Positions 1 to 9,479 of a stretch of 33,295 nt of DNA are shown piece by piece; the stretch's first letter is position 1; every line of letters begins with the position of its first letter. Below the pieces are notes generated by a model. That model was not told the DNA's origin. It made no database searches and saw nothing but the letters and a program-made list of their open reading frames with translations. Both the position numbers and the translations under genes were made by a program. The stretch spans positions 1 through 33,295 of the forward strand of contig JWZX01003195.1 of the NCBI GenBank assembly GCA_001275005.1, in the 5' to 3' direction. Origin of the DNA: Chrysochromulina tobinii. Its lineage: Eukaryota > Haptophyta > Prymnesiales > Chrysochromulinaceae.

Positions 1-51
1 CCCCCTTCCCCCTGCCAAATTTGTCATGTTCCGATTCCCTCAAGAGGCGGG

Positions 52-1065
52 ATGGTTCGCGTCACTATTGCCGCCGCGGCGCCTCGCGTCATCGACGCGC
101 CCATCTGGCGAGATGCTGCCGAGGCGCATCGTGCGCGCATGCTCTCGCTCATCGGCGGCTCGCTAAACGTCGACCTTTCAAATCCCATCTACAACTTCAT
201 CTTCGTGTACTACAGTTTCGACCAGAAGCTGCTGCTCCGCTATTCGCCTGGTGCGGGTGTCGTGCTCAAGGGCGTCGGCGTCAAGGAGGAAGACCTCTGG
301 ACGGGCCGCGGCTATGTTTCGTACGGAGACGGCAGCGCTCGCATGGACCCGATGCTGTGCAAGCCTTCCATGCGAAACGGCGCCGTCACCGCCGCGAGCA
401 TCATGCGGGCGACGAGCGGCCGCGCTCCGCACCTGAATTGCTACGGGCTGCACGAGTGGGCCATGCTGTACCAGCCGCCAGGATCCACCTGCCACCTCTC
501 CAAGTATCAGGAGCTGCCGCTGAGAGTCTCACAGGCGGAGCTCAACGCGGTCGTCGAGTCCATGCCGCTGGCGTGCACCCACTTTGACGCCTTTCGATTC
601 TTCACAGCGCCTGCCACGCCACTGAACACAATCTCGCCGACGCCATCGCGCGCGACGCAGGCGCAGCTCGAGCAGCCCGGCTGCGTGCACGCGTCCATGG
701 ACCTCTTCCGCTACAGCCTCAAGCTATGGCCGTGGCTCCCGGCCGAGCTCCTCGCCGATACCCTCGAGCTCGCCATCGCTTCGAGGGTGCTCGACATGCG
801 CGCGTCTCCGTATGACCTGTCGCAGTGGCAAGGAGGCGCGGCCGGCAGCTTTGACCTGAGCCCGGTGCGCATTGAGACTGCTGAGGGGCGCAAGCTGTAC
901 CAGCGCGAGCAGTCGAGGCTGGCCAGCTGGGCGCAGCCGTTGCGAGCGAGGCTGCTCCGCGAGTACGATAGCGCGATCGCCGTGTGGGAGAGCGCTGAGG
1001 CGGAGCGCTGTTCTACGTCGGAGCAGGCTGAGACGGGACTCAATGTGGGCGAGAGCGTGGGGTAG
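52..1065 (+). CDS. Bacterial-type protein of the family named 3-methyladenine DNA glycosylase
   Basis: The 337-residue product resembles an actinobacterial family that databases label 3-methyladenine DNA glycosylase, about 290-310 residues long and unrelated in sequence to AlkA, Tag or AAG. Landmarks seen here are FVYYSFDQKLLLRYSPGAGV near residue 50, GLHEWAMLYQPP near 133, THFDAFRFFTAPATPLN near 176, EQPGCVHASMDL near 208 and LDMRASPYDLS near 247, followed by PVRIETAEGR. Order and spacing fit the bacterial family end to end. The DNA-repair role comes only from the family's database name, so the activity is uncertain. The last 25 residues are acidic and poorly conserved. The reading frame has no intron. 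The ATG at 52 is the first in frame near the window edge; an upstream exon cannot be excluded. The gene runs in the same direction as the Sec23-like gene 234 bp downstream. Confidence 0.82.
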   Translation: MVRVTIAAAAPRVIDAPIWRDAAEAHRARMLSLIGGSLNVDLSNPIYNFIFVYYSFDQKLLLRYSPGAGVVLKGVGVKEEDLWTGRGYVSYGDGSARMDPMLCKPSMRNGAVTAASIMRATSGRAPHLNCYGLHEWAMLYQPPGSTCHLSKYQELPLRVSQAELNAVVESMPLACTHFDAFRFFTAPATPLNTISPTPSRATQAQLEQPGCVHASMDLFRYSLKLWPWLPAELLADTLELAIASRVLDMRASPYDLSQWQGGAAGSFDLSPVRIETAEGRKLYQREQSRLASWAQPLRARLLREYDSAIAVWESAEAERCSTSEQAETGLNVGESVG

Positions 1066-1094
1066 GAATCGGTGCACATGGGCAGGTATACTTG

Positions 1095-1143
1095 AGCTTC
1101 TCGGCACGAGAGAACTTTGTAACTTACCAAGCTTCTCGGCACG
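1095..1143. repeat. Pair of 14-bp direct repeats in an intergenic spacer
   Basis: AGCTTCTCGGCACG occurs at 1095-1108 and again at 1130-1143, a 35-bp period, in the 234-bp spacer after the first gene. Nearby the spacer also repeats CACACCGGTA just upstream of the Sec23-like start codon. No known element is recognised. Confidence 0.6.
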
Positions 1144-1299
1144 TTGGGCGGTGCGCAAATGCGTCATCTTAACCTACTCGCTGTGGCAGTCTTCACAACC
1201 TCTCAAGAGTTTCAGCCGAAACCGGGCGTCGTGTGTGGTTTCACACCGGTAAAAAGACACCGGGGGGAGCCGGGACACACACGGGACACACCGGTATGA

Positions 1300-3903
1300 A
1301 TGAATGAAGAACCACGAACGCGATTTCGGGGCAAAATGGATGACCTCGAAGGCAACGCGGAAGACGCGCACTTCGCCTTCACGAGCGCGCTGCTGCCGAC
1401 GGGCGATCTTGCGGACGAGGCGGCGCTCGCAGTCGGGTTCACGCTCTCACCTCTCGCGCCGTTGTTCGATCGCGCCGTGCTCCATCGTGAGCCTGTGCGG
1501 TGTGCCACGTGCAAGGGCTTCCTCGGTCCGCATTGTTCCATTGAGCGCACGCGCGGCACGTGGCGCTGCGGCCTGTGCGGCGTCGAGAATCGCAATGCGA
1601 GGAGCGCAGGGCCTTCGGGCCTTTCCGACGTGGGCGACGCGGCCGAGCTGCACGAGCCTGCTGTCGAGTATGTCCTTCACGCCAGACCAGGGCAGCCGAC
1701 GATGTTGGCGGCGAGCGTCGTTGTCTTCTTCCTCGTCGACGAGACGTGCGACGAGGGTGCGCTGCGCGATCTGCTCGTCGCGGCACGCGATGCCTTGCCG
1801 CTGCTGCCGCCCGATGCGCTCGTCGGCCTGCTCAGCTTCGGGCGCGCCGTGAGCGTCTACCTGCTCGCCCAACCCGCCAGTGCTGCGGACGAGTCGTCAG
1901 TTGAGTCGTCCCCGATCGAGGCGCTCACGCTGCCCGCGTCCGACGCGCCGCTGCCGTGGGAGCTCGAGGCGCTCAACGCACGTGCCGCCCACGCGCTCGC
2001 GCCACGTCACGCGTGCTACACGAGGCTGCTCCGCGCACTCGAGGCGCTGCAGCCTCCACCGCCGCCGCCCACGTTCGCGCGCCGCCCTGCCCACGGCAGC
2101 TCCGCGTCCACGACGAGCGCCGTGTCGAGCGCGGAGCCCGCGCGCGGCCTTCTCGCCGCCATCGACATCGCCTACGCGTTGCTCTGGGAGGCGCCCAAGA
2201 CGGCGTCCAAGACTCACGTGCCGAGCGTCGTGGTGGGCGCCGAGGGATCAAGCGCCGTCTTGGGCGCCGCGGCCGTGCCTTGCTGCGAGATGGTCATCAC
2301 ACTCGCTGGCGCTCCAAATTTTGGGCGTGGCGCGCTCCCGCTGCCACCGCCGCCGCCGCCGCCGCCGCCCGACTCGTTCCTCGTTGCGTCGTCGCCGTCG
2401 TCGTCGTCGCCGTCGCCGCCACTGCCGCCGCCGCCGCCGCCGCCCGCGGCGGCGCGCATGGCGGCGCGCACGCCCGCCCGCGACGCCGCCCTCGAGGCGC
2501 TCAAAGCGACCGGTGTCCTCTTGTGCCGAGCTGGGGTGCGCGCCCACATACCTCCCTGATGGCCTCTGATGGCCTCTGATGAAATCCCTGATTGCCTCCC
2601 TCATTGCATGCAGGTGCGCGCCCACGTGACAGCGTGCGCGCCGCCCGAAGTAGCCTGTGATGTCGAGGCGCTCCGGGCGCTCGTGCTGCCGTGCGGCGGC
2701 GCAGTCGAGGTGGAGCGGCGTGCCGGTTCCGACCACGCCGCGGCGCGCCGAACGCTCACTCTGCGTGCCCATCTCGGCGCCGGAGCGCCACGCGCCGTGT
2801 CGGGCGTGCTCATGGTGCAGTGCTCGGCAGGGGTGGCCGTTGAACGAATCATTGGGCCCGCGATCGGGTTCGAGCCGTCGGATGCGCCGACTGGTGAGGA
2901 CGGTGCGCATGGGGTGTGCTATGTCGGCGTCCTCGATGCGCGGACGACCCTCACCCTGTGTCTCGACACACGCAGCGCCACGCCCGCCCCTTGCTGCCGC
3001 CGCGCTGGCGGCGGCTACGGTGGGGCCGGCGTCGGCGGCAACGCTGGGGGCGGCGGCGGCGGCGTGGTGGTGCAGGCGGCCTTGTGGTACCGAAGCCCAG
3101 GCGGGCCGCAGACGCCCCGTCAGACGCGCGTGCGTGTCTTCACAGCACAGGCGGGCCTCTGGTGTGGCTCTTCACAGCCCTCTTCACAGCCCTCGAGCAC
3201 CGATCGCGCCGCCGAGCTGAGCGCCGTGCTGAGCGCACTCGACGTGGAGGCGAGCGCGCTGCTGAGCGCGCGGCTGGCGGCCGTTGAGGCATGCAATCTC
3301 GAGAAGAGTGAGCGGACGGGCAACGCCCTCGCGCGCGCCGTCGTGGCACGTGCCAAGGCGCTCGCCGCCCGCTACGGCGTTCCGCGGCTGCGTGTGCACG
3401 AGGGCTGGCTGTGGAACTCGACCACGGTGCTCGGGTATGACGTGGCGGAGGCGCCGCTGCCCGAGCTGCTGCGCCGGCTGCATGAGGTCGCACTCGGGCC
3501 CGCCGCTGTGCGGACAGGCCGCGGGCGCGCTCAGGATGGCGCTCAGGAGCATGTGACGGCCGTGGACGTGGCCGTGGACATTGATGCTGTGCATGCGGCC
3601 CGCATTGGACTGCTCACGTTGCCAGCGAAGGAGGCGGCAAGGTGCGCGTGGCGCTCAGCGGGCGAAGGGGCATCGGCCGGCGCTCAATACGGCGCGCACG
3701 ACGTCCCTCAAGCCGGCACTCAGGCGGAGGCCATCCGGGGGCAGTCGACGCTCAGGACGACGCGCGCGCCAAGGCATGCGGCTCCCCTCGATCTTGATGG
3801 GCGCGAGGCTGAGGACGAGGAGGCCGTGGAGCACGACGCGGACGTGGAACGTTGGTGCGAGGCGTTGAAAATCTTCGGCATGCGGGAGCCGGCGCCCGGC
3901 TAG
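1300..3903 (+). CDS. Sec23-like COPII coat protein, one intron, no evident gelsolin domain
   Basis: The CDS is join(1300..2535,2614..3903), 841 residues. Sec23 forms the inner COPII coat with Sec24 and activates Sar1 at ER exit sites. The zinc finger is visible as CATC (residues 68-71) and CGLC (90-93). It is followed by the start of the trunk domain, ending in LLPPDALVGLLSFGRAVSVY, very close to the Sec23 signature. A proline-rich stretch and a poly-Pro/Ser loop interrupt the trunk. After the intron come beta-sandwich-like sequence with a Gly-rich insert and a helical segment LDVEASALLSARLAAVEA, matching the Sec23 helical domain. After about residue 700 the sequence turns low-complexity and I cannot find the C-terminal gelsolin domain, so this may be a divergent paralogue or mis-spliced at its 3' end. 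Start is ATG 1300; ATG 1336 is the alternative. Confidence 0.8.
2536..2613 (+). other. Intron 1 of the Sec23-like gene (78 bp, phase 0)
   Basis: Donor G|GTGCGCGCC, acceptor GCATGCAG|GTGCG. The intron contains an in-frame TGA (2557-2559) that removal eliminates; the exons then join in frame as LLCRAG-VRAHVTAC. The first 12 bases of the intron and the first 12 of the following exon are identical (GTGCGCGCCCAC). The interior is made of short repeats of CTGATGGCCT and TCCCTGAT type. Confidence 0.85.
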
Positions 3904-4186
3904 CGAATGCGCCGGAGCTTGAGCTGCGCCGGAGAGGGCGCGGGGCGCGCCGACGGAACATAGACAAGCTGGAACGGGCGTCGCGTCACCGCCGGGTGCG
4001 GGCGAGCCGCGGACGTTTTATTATCCGCGCGTACTGCACCTGCGCTCGGCAAAGGTGCGGTGTGTGGCGTGTCCGCGCCGACAGAGATGGCTTTGGCTAT
4101 GAGCCCTATGGGTGTAATGGTGAGCCGTGTACGCTATGACGGCTTTTTCTCGGGGGCACATGCGTGAAGGGGTCTGCTCTCCTCGT

Positions 4187-6385
4187 CTACTCGAGTCGCA
4201 AAATCTGGACGCTGTGCGCTTCGGAGGGGCGGGAGCTGGGCCAGCGCCCTTCTGCGCCCTCGCGGAGGAGGGCCGTCGAGGGGCGCGAGAGTGCGCTGCC
4301 CGGGCGTGCCGAGAGCGCCGTCGTCGGGCGCGAGAGGGCGGTGGGCGGCGGCTGCAGCAGCCGCTGCCGAGCGATCTCGAGGTGGGCCACGAGCTCCTCG
4401 TGCACCTCCGCGGGCAGCGGGCTCTGCGCCCTCAGCCACTCCTCGACGGCGGCAGGCTCGAGTGCATGCGAGTGCATGAGCAGCTCAACGGCCGCGTGGC
4501 GCACGGTCGACTCCGGATCTCGCAGACCGTCCGCGCACAGCGGGAGCACGCGCCGTGCGCTCAGCACGACGCGCCGTGGGCTCAGCCCGTGGGGATGACC
4601 GCCACGGGCGGGCGGTGGCGGCACGCCATCGACAGCGGGCTCGGGTGGCTTCAGCAGCCGCAGCAGCAGTTGCAGCCGCGCCGCCTCGGCGTACCCCTGC
4701 CGACCCTCGCTCAGTACGGCGCTCCGACTGTCGACCCCGCCGCTCCCGCCGCGACTGCTGCCGTCGCCGCCGTGTCGGCTGCCGTCGCCGCCGTGTCGGC
4801 TGCCGCCGCCGCCGTGTCTGCTGCCATGGCCTTCGGTGCCGACGAGTGGACCGGAACGGAGCGGTTGCAGCAGTGCGAGGAGCATACGATGATGCGCAGC
4901 GTTCGGGTGTCCAAGCACTGCTTGCAACGCACCCATGGCGCCCTGCACCACGCGTACCGACCGTGCTCCCATGGCGTAGTGCAGAGGGGCCAGCAGGCCG
5001 AGCAGCGCGGCGCGCGCGGGCGCGAGGCTGCAGCGCGGGAGGAGCGAGCTCATCAACGGGCCGTCGATGTCGAGGAGTGTGAGGGCCGCGAGGGCGACGC
5101 GCGACTCGGGGTCTGCCAGGCCCTCGTGGAGGAGCAGCATGCAGCCGAGCAGCTGCTCATCCGGAGGCGCGCTCGCTACGACGCTCGACGTCAGGCGCAG
5201 GAAGGCCGCCGCCTCGTCCGCCTCGTCCGCCGCAGCCCCGAGGTCTTCATCGCCATCGAGAGCGGCCGCGCGCGCCCAAAAGCGCGGCGCTGACGTGTCC
5301 GCGGCCGCCTGCTCGAGCGCCGCCGCCTCCGCCTCGAGCGCCGCCGCCGCCGCGTGCAGCGCCGTCGGCCCCAGATCGTCGGTCTCGTCCTCCTCAGGCG
5401 CGCTGGACGCGGCGTTGGGCGCCGTGCTGAGCGCCGCCGTGTTGGGCGGGGTCTGTAGCAGCGCCTTGAGTCGATCGAGGGCCATCTCGCGCAGCTCGCT
5501 ACTGCCCGAACCCCACAGCGCCCCGAGATGTGCGGGGAAGCACTGCTGCAGCTGCTGCTCGCACGCTTCGGGCGTCGGAGTGAGGTACGATGGCGGCAGC
5601 TCCTCGTGCGCCCCCTCGAGGTCGTCCTCCACCTCGGCGTCGGCACGGCCGCGGCCGGTGGCTGCAGCGGCAGCGTGCTCGAGCGCGGCGATGCGGAGCA
5701 GCTCGTCCGCGCGCAGGGGTGCACTCATCTGGTGGAATTGCGCATCGAGCGAGCTGCGGCACCGCTGGAGGGCCGCGAGCACGCCGTCTAGAGCACCGTC
5801 CACAGCCGAGGTAGTGCCGCCCTCGGTGGCGCCGCCGCTGCTGCTGCTGATGCGATGTGCAGATGGCTGCTGGCTCACCGCGTCCACCAGCGCCCCGATC
5901 TGCGTCGCGTGTTCCGCCTGGGCTTGGCTCCATGCGGCGCCAAAGCTGTCGCTCGGCGTCGCGTGCTCCACCTGGGCTCGGCTCCACGCTGCGGCAAAGC
6001 TGTCGCTCGGTACCAACCCAGTGTCATCACCGTCACCATTGCCGGCACCGGTGTCGTCCGCGTCCAGCGCACTCGCCGCGTGCTGCGCACGCTTCCCGTC
6101 AGCCACCGAAGCGGCGGGAGACGTTCTCTCCCCTGCCGCTCCGCCTGTTGCAGGACGCGCAGCGGGGTCATTGCACTGCGGGAGGCTGATGACGCTGGAG
6201 GCCAGCCGGAGCGCGTCGAGGAGCGCCGTGGCCGCGACGGGTGCAACGCCACCTGAGGTGGCGGTGCCCGGCCGCGACGTGCGTGGCCGGGCCAGCTCGT
6301 CCGCGGTGCCCGTGCGAAGGTCTCGGGCGGCGCGCATGTGGCCGACGGTTGGTGAGAAGGCCTGCGTGAGTGCAGGACAACTCAT
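4187..6385 (-). CDS. HEAT/TOG-like alpha-solenoid repeat protein
   Basis: The 732-residue product starts at the ATG whose complement is 6383-6385; the frame is open further upstream but would run into the neighbouring promoter. The N-terminal 280 residues are low-complexity, with an 18-residue duplication (PSDSF-AAW units, about residues 126-161). From about 290 to 650 helical repeats of HEAT/TOG type appear, for example SELREMALDRLKALLQ, LADPESRVALAALTLL, ARSVRVVQGAMGALQAVLGH and LRDPESTVRHAAVELL. They are interrupted by an SRHGGDG repeat loop. The C-terminus is a Ser/Pro/Arg tail of SRPSTAL type, common in microtubule-binding proteins. The arrangement recalls the TOG domain of CEP104/FAP256 or TOGARAM proteins, but I cannot assign it to either. 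Convergent with the Sec23-like gene and divergent from the FkbM gene across only 157 bp. Confidence 0.65.
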   Translation of the reverse strand: MSCPALTQAFSPTVGHMRAARDLRTGTADELARPRTSRPGTATSGGVAPVAATALLDALRLASSVISLPQCNDPAARPATGGAAGERTSPAASVADGKRAQHAASALDADDTGAGNGDGDDTGLVPSDSFAAAWSRAQVEHATPSDSFGAAWSQAQAEHATQIGALVDAVSQQPSAHRISSSSGGATEGGTTSAVDGALDGVLAALQRCRSSLDAQFHQMSAPLRADELLRIAALEHAAAAATGRGRADAEVEDDLEGAHEELPPSYLTPTPEACEQQLQQCFPAHLGALWGSGSSELREMALDRLKALLQTPPNTAALSTAPNAASSAPEEDETDDLGPTALHAAAAALEAEAAALEQAAADTSAPRFWARAAALDGDEDLGAAADEADEAAAFLRLTSSVVASAPPDEQLLGCMLLLHEGLADPESRVALAALTLLDIDGPLMSSLLPRCSLAPARAALLGLLAPLHYAMGARSVRVVQGAMGALQAVLGHPNAAHHRMLLALLQPLRSGPLVGTEGHGSRHGGGGSRHGGDGSRHGGDGSSRGGSGGVDSRSAVLSEGRQGYAEAARLQLLLRLLKPPEPAVDGVPPPPARGGHPHGLSPRRVVLSARRVLPLCADGLRDPESTVRHAAVELLMHSHALEPAAVEEWLRAQSPLPAEVHEELVAHLEIARQRLLQPPPTALSRPTTALSARPGSALSRPSTALLREGAEGRWPSSRPSEAHSVQILRLE
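4750..4830. repeat. 21-bp minisatellite coding for SRHGGDG units
   Basis: About four tandem imperfect 21-bp units sit inside the HEAT/TOG-like gene and encode a Ser-Arg-His-Gly-Gly-Asp/Gly-Gly loop between helical repeats. The period is a multiple of three, so copy-number change keeps the frame. Confidence 0.6.
5903..6010. repeat. 54-bp tandem duplication in the HEAT/TOG-like gene
   Basis: Two adjacent 54-bp copies encode near-identical 18-residue units (PSDSFAAAWSRAQVEHAT and PSDSFGAAWSQAQAEHAT) in the disordered N-terminal region. The period preserves the frame. Confidence 0.7.
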
Positions 6386-6542
6386 TTCCCCACAGCGCGG
6401 GGCGCATGCCCCGAGCTGCGGCAGGCGCGGCCTGGGAGTCGCCCCTTGATGAGGGATGTAATTGCGCCTGGAAAGGCTACAAAGACAAAACTCCCATGAA
6501 ACCCCTCCCCACCATCCATCCCGCGGGCGTCCCTTTGTCTCG
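6386..6542. promoter_or_regulatory. 157-bp divergent promoter region
   Basis: The start codons of the HEAT/TOG-like gene (minus) and the FkbM-like gene (plus) face away from each other with 157 bp between them, so both promoters must lie in or overlap this interval. No TATA box or other core motif is obvious. Inferred from gene orientation only. Confidence 0.4.
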
Positions 6543-7570
6543 ATGAACAAGCCGGTCGAGGCGACGGAAACCGGCCTGTTCGCCCGCATTCAGCTCGCTC
6601 CACTGGTACGCGGACACCTTGACATACCTCACAACAAGCGAATCGTGCTGGAGATTGGTGCATCAGATCGTGATACACTGGATGAGTGGCTGCCAAGATG
6701 GAATGACAGCTTCCTCTTGACCGCAGAGCCTCTCCTCGACAAATATGCACGTGGCATGGCCCGAGACAACGGGTACGCTGGTGATCAATTCCAGCCGCTT
6801 GGGCGTGCGCACCCAAATGCAATCATTCTACCCTTTGCTGTCGGCCCGAGCTCAACTCCCGTGGGCGTCACTAATTTTTACGTTGGGAGGAACGCTGGCT
6901 GCTCATCAGCGCTGCCGCTGCTACGGAACTCTTCACGTCTGTCATGGTGCAGAGCGCAGACCGAGCAGAGGGAGGTGCCCCTTGTCACGCTCGAGCGTCT
7001 CCTGACTTGGGTCGGCCCCTCGAGGCCCATTGACTTCATAAAGGTCGATGCGCAGGGGCTGGACATGGGGGTGATCGAGAGCGCAGGGCCGCTCCTCTCC
7101 CGTGTGAGAGCCTTCAGCGTCGAAGTGGTCTCGGACATCTGCGCGCCTCTCTACGAGGGGCAGCCGCAGTGCTCAGAGCGTCAGAGGTCATGCGCAGAGC
7201 ACGCGCCCTCGGCTTCGAGCCGGCGACGCCGGTTCACTGCCGACCCAAATTTGGAATCTTCCCCAGGTGGATCAAGTCGGCTTGGGTGTGCGAGCTCGAC
7301 GTGCTCTTCGTGTCGGCAGGGGCTGACCCGCGCCGGTACGCCGCCTTTCACAACCTCGGGCTCTCGGGCTGCGACGAGTTGTCGCCGCTGACAATGGCCG
7401 ATGCGCGAAATAGGAAGCTTCTTAATCAGAACCTTCCGCCCGTAGGCAAGGCACTGATGGCCGGTGCCCAAAGCTTCTACAGCCGGTCGTGGAGGGGCAG
7501 CTCGCTGCATAGCCACCTGGAAGCGTACGATTGCATCGCGGCAGACTACTTATACAAACAGATACCATGA
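6543..7570 (+). CDS. FkbM-type SAM-dependent methyltransferase, frameshifted at 7173-7186
   Basis: The FkbM (Methyltransf_21) family transfers methyl groups from S-adenosylmethionine, often to sugar or small-molecule hydroxyls. The SAM-binding motif I appears as RIVLEIGASDRDT (residues 34-45) and the later VPLVTLERLL...DFIKVDAQGLDMGVIESAG block (146-182) is characteristic. The frame starting at ATG 6543 remains coding to GQPQCSE near 7178, and homology continues two frames over as VMRRARALGFEP up to the TAG/TGA-bounded end at 7570 (YLYKQIP). The break coincides with a direct repeat TCAGAG-CG-TCAGAG; one extra 8-bp unit explains it exactly. The gene is either a recent pseudogene, a polymorphic allele or carries a sequence error. 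An intron cannot explain an 8-bp offset here. The downstream half (ELDVLFVSAG, RYAAFHNLG) looks well preserved, which favours a recent or artefactual change. Confidence 0.78.
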
Positions 7571-8094
7571 AGTCGCAAACACGCAAACACCACAGGATAG
7601 AGGAAGAGGTCAGCTTGGTTGTAGTCAGGTACCGGTACGGACGACCGGGACGAGGCCTGGAGCAATGGCCTGGAGGACGAAGCTCGAGCGAAGATAGAAA
7701 TTCGGTCCAAGTGCATACACATTGGGTTGCTTACGTCTACAAAGGTTTAAGGTAGACCCGATCGCCGATGAGCCCGTGCCCGACCCCGACTGCCGACACG
7801 ATGATACGACTATGGCCCGACCAAAAAAGAATAGAACGCTTCTAGTACAGGCCTTACACATACAAACGCCTTACAGTACAGGGGATGTGCCCGATACAGT
7901 ACTACTGAACGGGATTGACCATACCACACCATGACCCTACCCTACCACGAGGGATGCACGACGTGAAGTTTGTCTTGGTGGGGGCGCGCAAAGCGGTCAC
8001 CTTTCCCCCCAGAGAGTCCCCCAGAGTTGCACTCAGTCGGTTGCACTCCAGTTGCACCCAGTTGCCAGGAGACGGAACGAAGGACAGCGTTCCC
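7571..8094. other. Intergenic spacer, 524 bp
   Basis: Lies between the FkbM-like gene and the scramblase, both on the plus strand. Its base composition is less GC-rich than the genes. The scramblase frame is open from 7915, so an earlier start at 7915 or 7954 is possible, but that stretch is not family-like. I see no other gene, tRNA or repeat. Confidence 0.5.
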
Positions 8095-9228
8095 ATGGTG
8101 CAAGTGGCGCCGCAGCCGATGCAGATGGAGGTGGGCGTGGCGATGGGTGTGCCCGTGGCTCCCGTGCCCGTGGCGATGGGCATGGCGATACCGATGGAAA
8201 TGGCAACGCAGGCCTTCCAAGTGGGCGCGCAGGATCAGGTGCCGCTGCTCGACCTGCAGACAGCCAGTATCCTGGCGACCATCAACTCATTCGAGGTAAA
8301 GCAGCGTGTCAAGTTTTGGGAGACTCTCACTGGCGGCTGCTGCGAGCAGTCGAATACGTACGATTTCTTTGACGTGGCCACGGGCACTCATGTCTTCGTG
8401 GCGCAGGAGCAGAGCGAGGACTTGCTTCGCTTCTGCTGCGCACCGTACCACTCGCTATCAATCAAGTTCAAGCTCGTCAACAGCGCCGAGCGGCAATGGA
8501 TGAGCAAGGATTCGATTTATGACTTGCCGACGGCCTTTACCCTTGATCGGGAGGGGTGCCCCCACAAACCGTGCCTCGGTTGCCTGATCTGCAACGACAG
8601 GTGCAAGGACGGCTATACCATGCACGCCGGAGAACCTTTCGACCTCCCCGAGGGCACTATCGGTGATGCCACCTTTGCCTACGCGTCACAGCCAAAGTGT
8701 GGCGGCTACTTCACGCCGACGGTCAACGTGTTCAGCCGCACGCAGCCGGGCGGTGGGCCTGAGGCGTTCGCGCCGCTGTTCAAGGTCGAGGGGCCGTGTA
8801 TCTTCGGCGGGTGCTCCGAGCTGTGTTGCAGCTCCACCTTCCAGGTCTCGGGCATGTCGAAGCCTGACCAGATTGATCAGGCGCTCAAGCTCGGGGATGT
8901 GGCAATCATCAAGAAGACGAAACCGCGAGGGTTGTGCGACTGCGTGCGCGAGGCATTCTCCGACTCGGATCATTTCACTGTGACCTTCCGAGAGGGTATC
9001 GGGCTGACGCCACAGCAGAAAGCGTCGATGATGGGCGCGCTCATCCTCTCCGACTACATGTTCTTTGAGAAGGACGGCGGCATGTGCTCCTCGACCAGGA
9101 ATGGCGATGTGAAGATTACGGTCTTCGAGTGCTTTTGTTGCGGCACGACACAGCCGTGCAACGTTTACATCCCTGCCCGCAGCCTGGCGGGCGGCGCGCC
9201 ACCGACCTCGGAGTCGATGGTCCGATAA
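8095..9228 (+). CDS. Phospholipid scramblase family protein
   Basis: Scramblases of this family (PLSCR) move phospholipids between membrane leaflets, or act as lipid- and nucleic-acid-binding proteins, in response to calcium. The 377-residue product begins with a Met/Pro/Val-rich segment (1-40) typical of the family. The scramblase barrel follows, with SFEVKQRVKFWETLTGGC (65-82), TYDFFDVATGTHVFVAQEQS (88-107), a Cys cluster PCLGCLICNDRC (159-170), KVEGPCIFGGCSELCCSSTF (230-249) and the hallmark end KASMMGALILSDYMFFE (309-325). In animal scramblases the protein ends shortly after that helix; here about 50 more residues with CFCCG follow. I chose ATG 8095 because upstream codons encode nothing family-like. 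No intron. Convergent with the small minus-strand gene downstream. Confidence 0.9.
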   Translation: MVQVAPQPMQMEVGVAMGVPVAPVPVAMGMAIPMEMATQAFQVGAQDQVPLLDLQTASILATINSFEVKQRVKFWETLTGGCCEQSNTYDFFDVATGTHVFVAQEQSEDLLRFCCAPYHSLSIKFKLVNSAERQWMSKDSIYDLPTAFTLDREGCPHKPCLGCLICNDRCKDGYTMHAGEPFDLPEGTIGDATFAYASQPKCGGYFTPTVNVFSRTQPGGGPEAFAPLFKVEGPCIFGGCSELCCSSTFQVSGMSKPDQIDQALKLGDVAIIKKTKPRGLCDCVREAFSDSDHFTVTFREGIGLTPQQKASMMGALILSDYMFFEKDGGMCSSTRNGDVKITVFECFCCGTTQPCNVYIPARSLAGGAPPTSESMVR

Positions 9229-9479
9229 GCTATGCGCGCCATGCGCTGATAAGCTATCACAAGCAGTGCACCGAGCGCTTTGGCGAAGGATTCGAAGTCG
9301 GTGTGCTTGGTGGCGAACATCACGACGAGGAGCAGGCGGACGGAGCAGCAGCGCATGCAAAATGCGTGCGATTGCGCCAACGAATGACGTGCGAGACCCG
9401 GAAGTGCGCAGCTCAGAGTAAACGAATGGTTTTGTTTCCTTTTTTATCGAGTAAGCAACTCCGACGCACTGGAATTTGG

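Noticed and set aside
4127-6449. Long plus-strand frames over the HEAT/TOG-like gene
   Set aside because: Composition is Ser/Arg/Ala shadow sequence; the minus strand encodes recognisable helical repeats.
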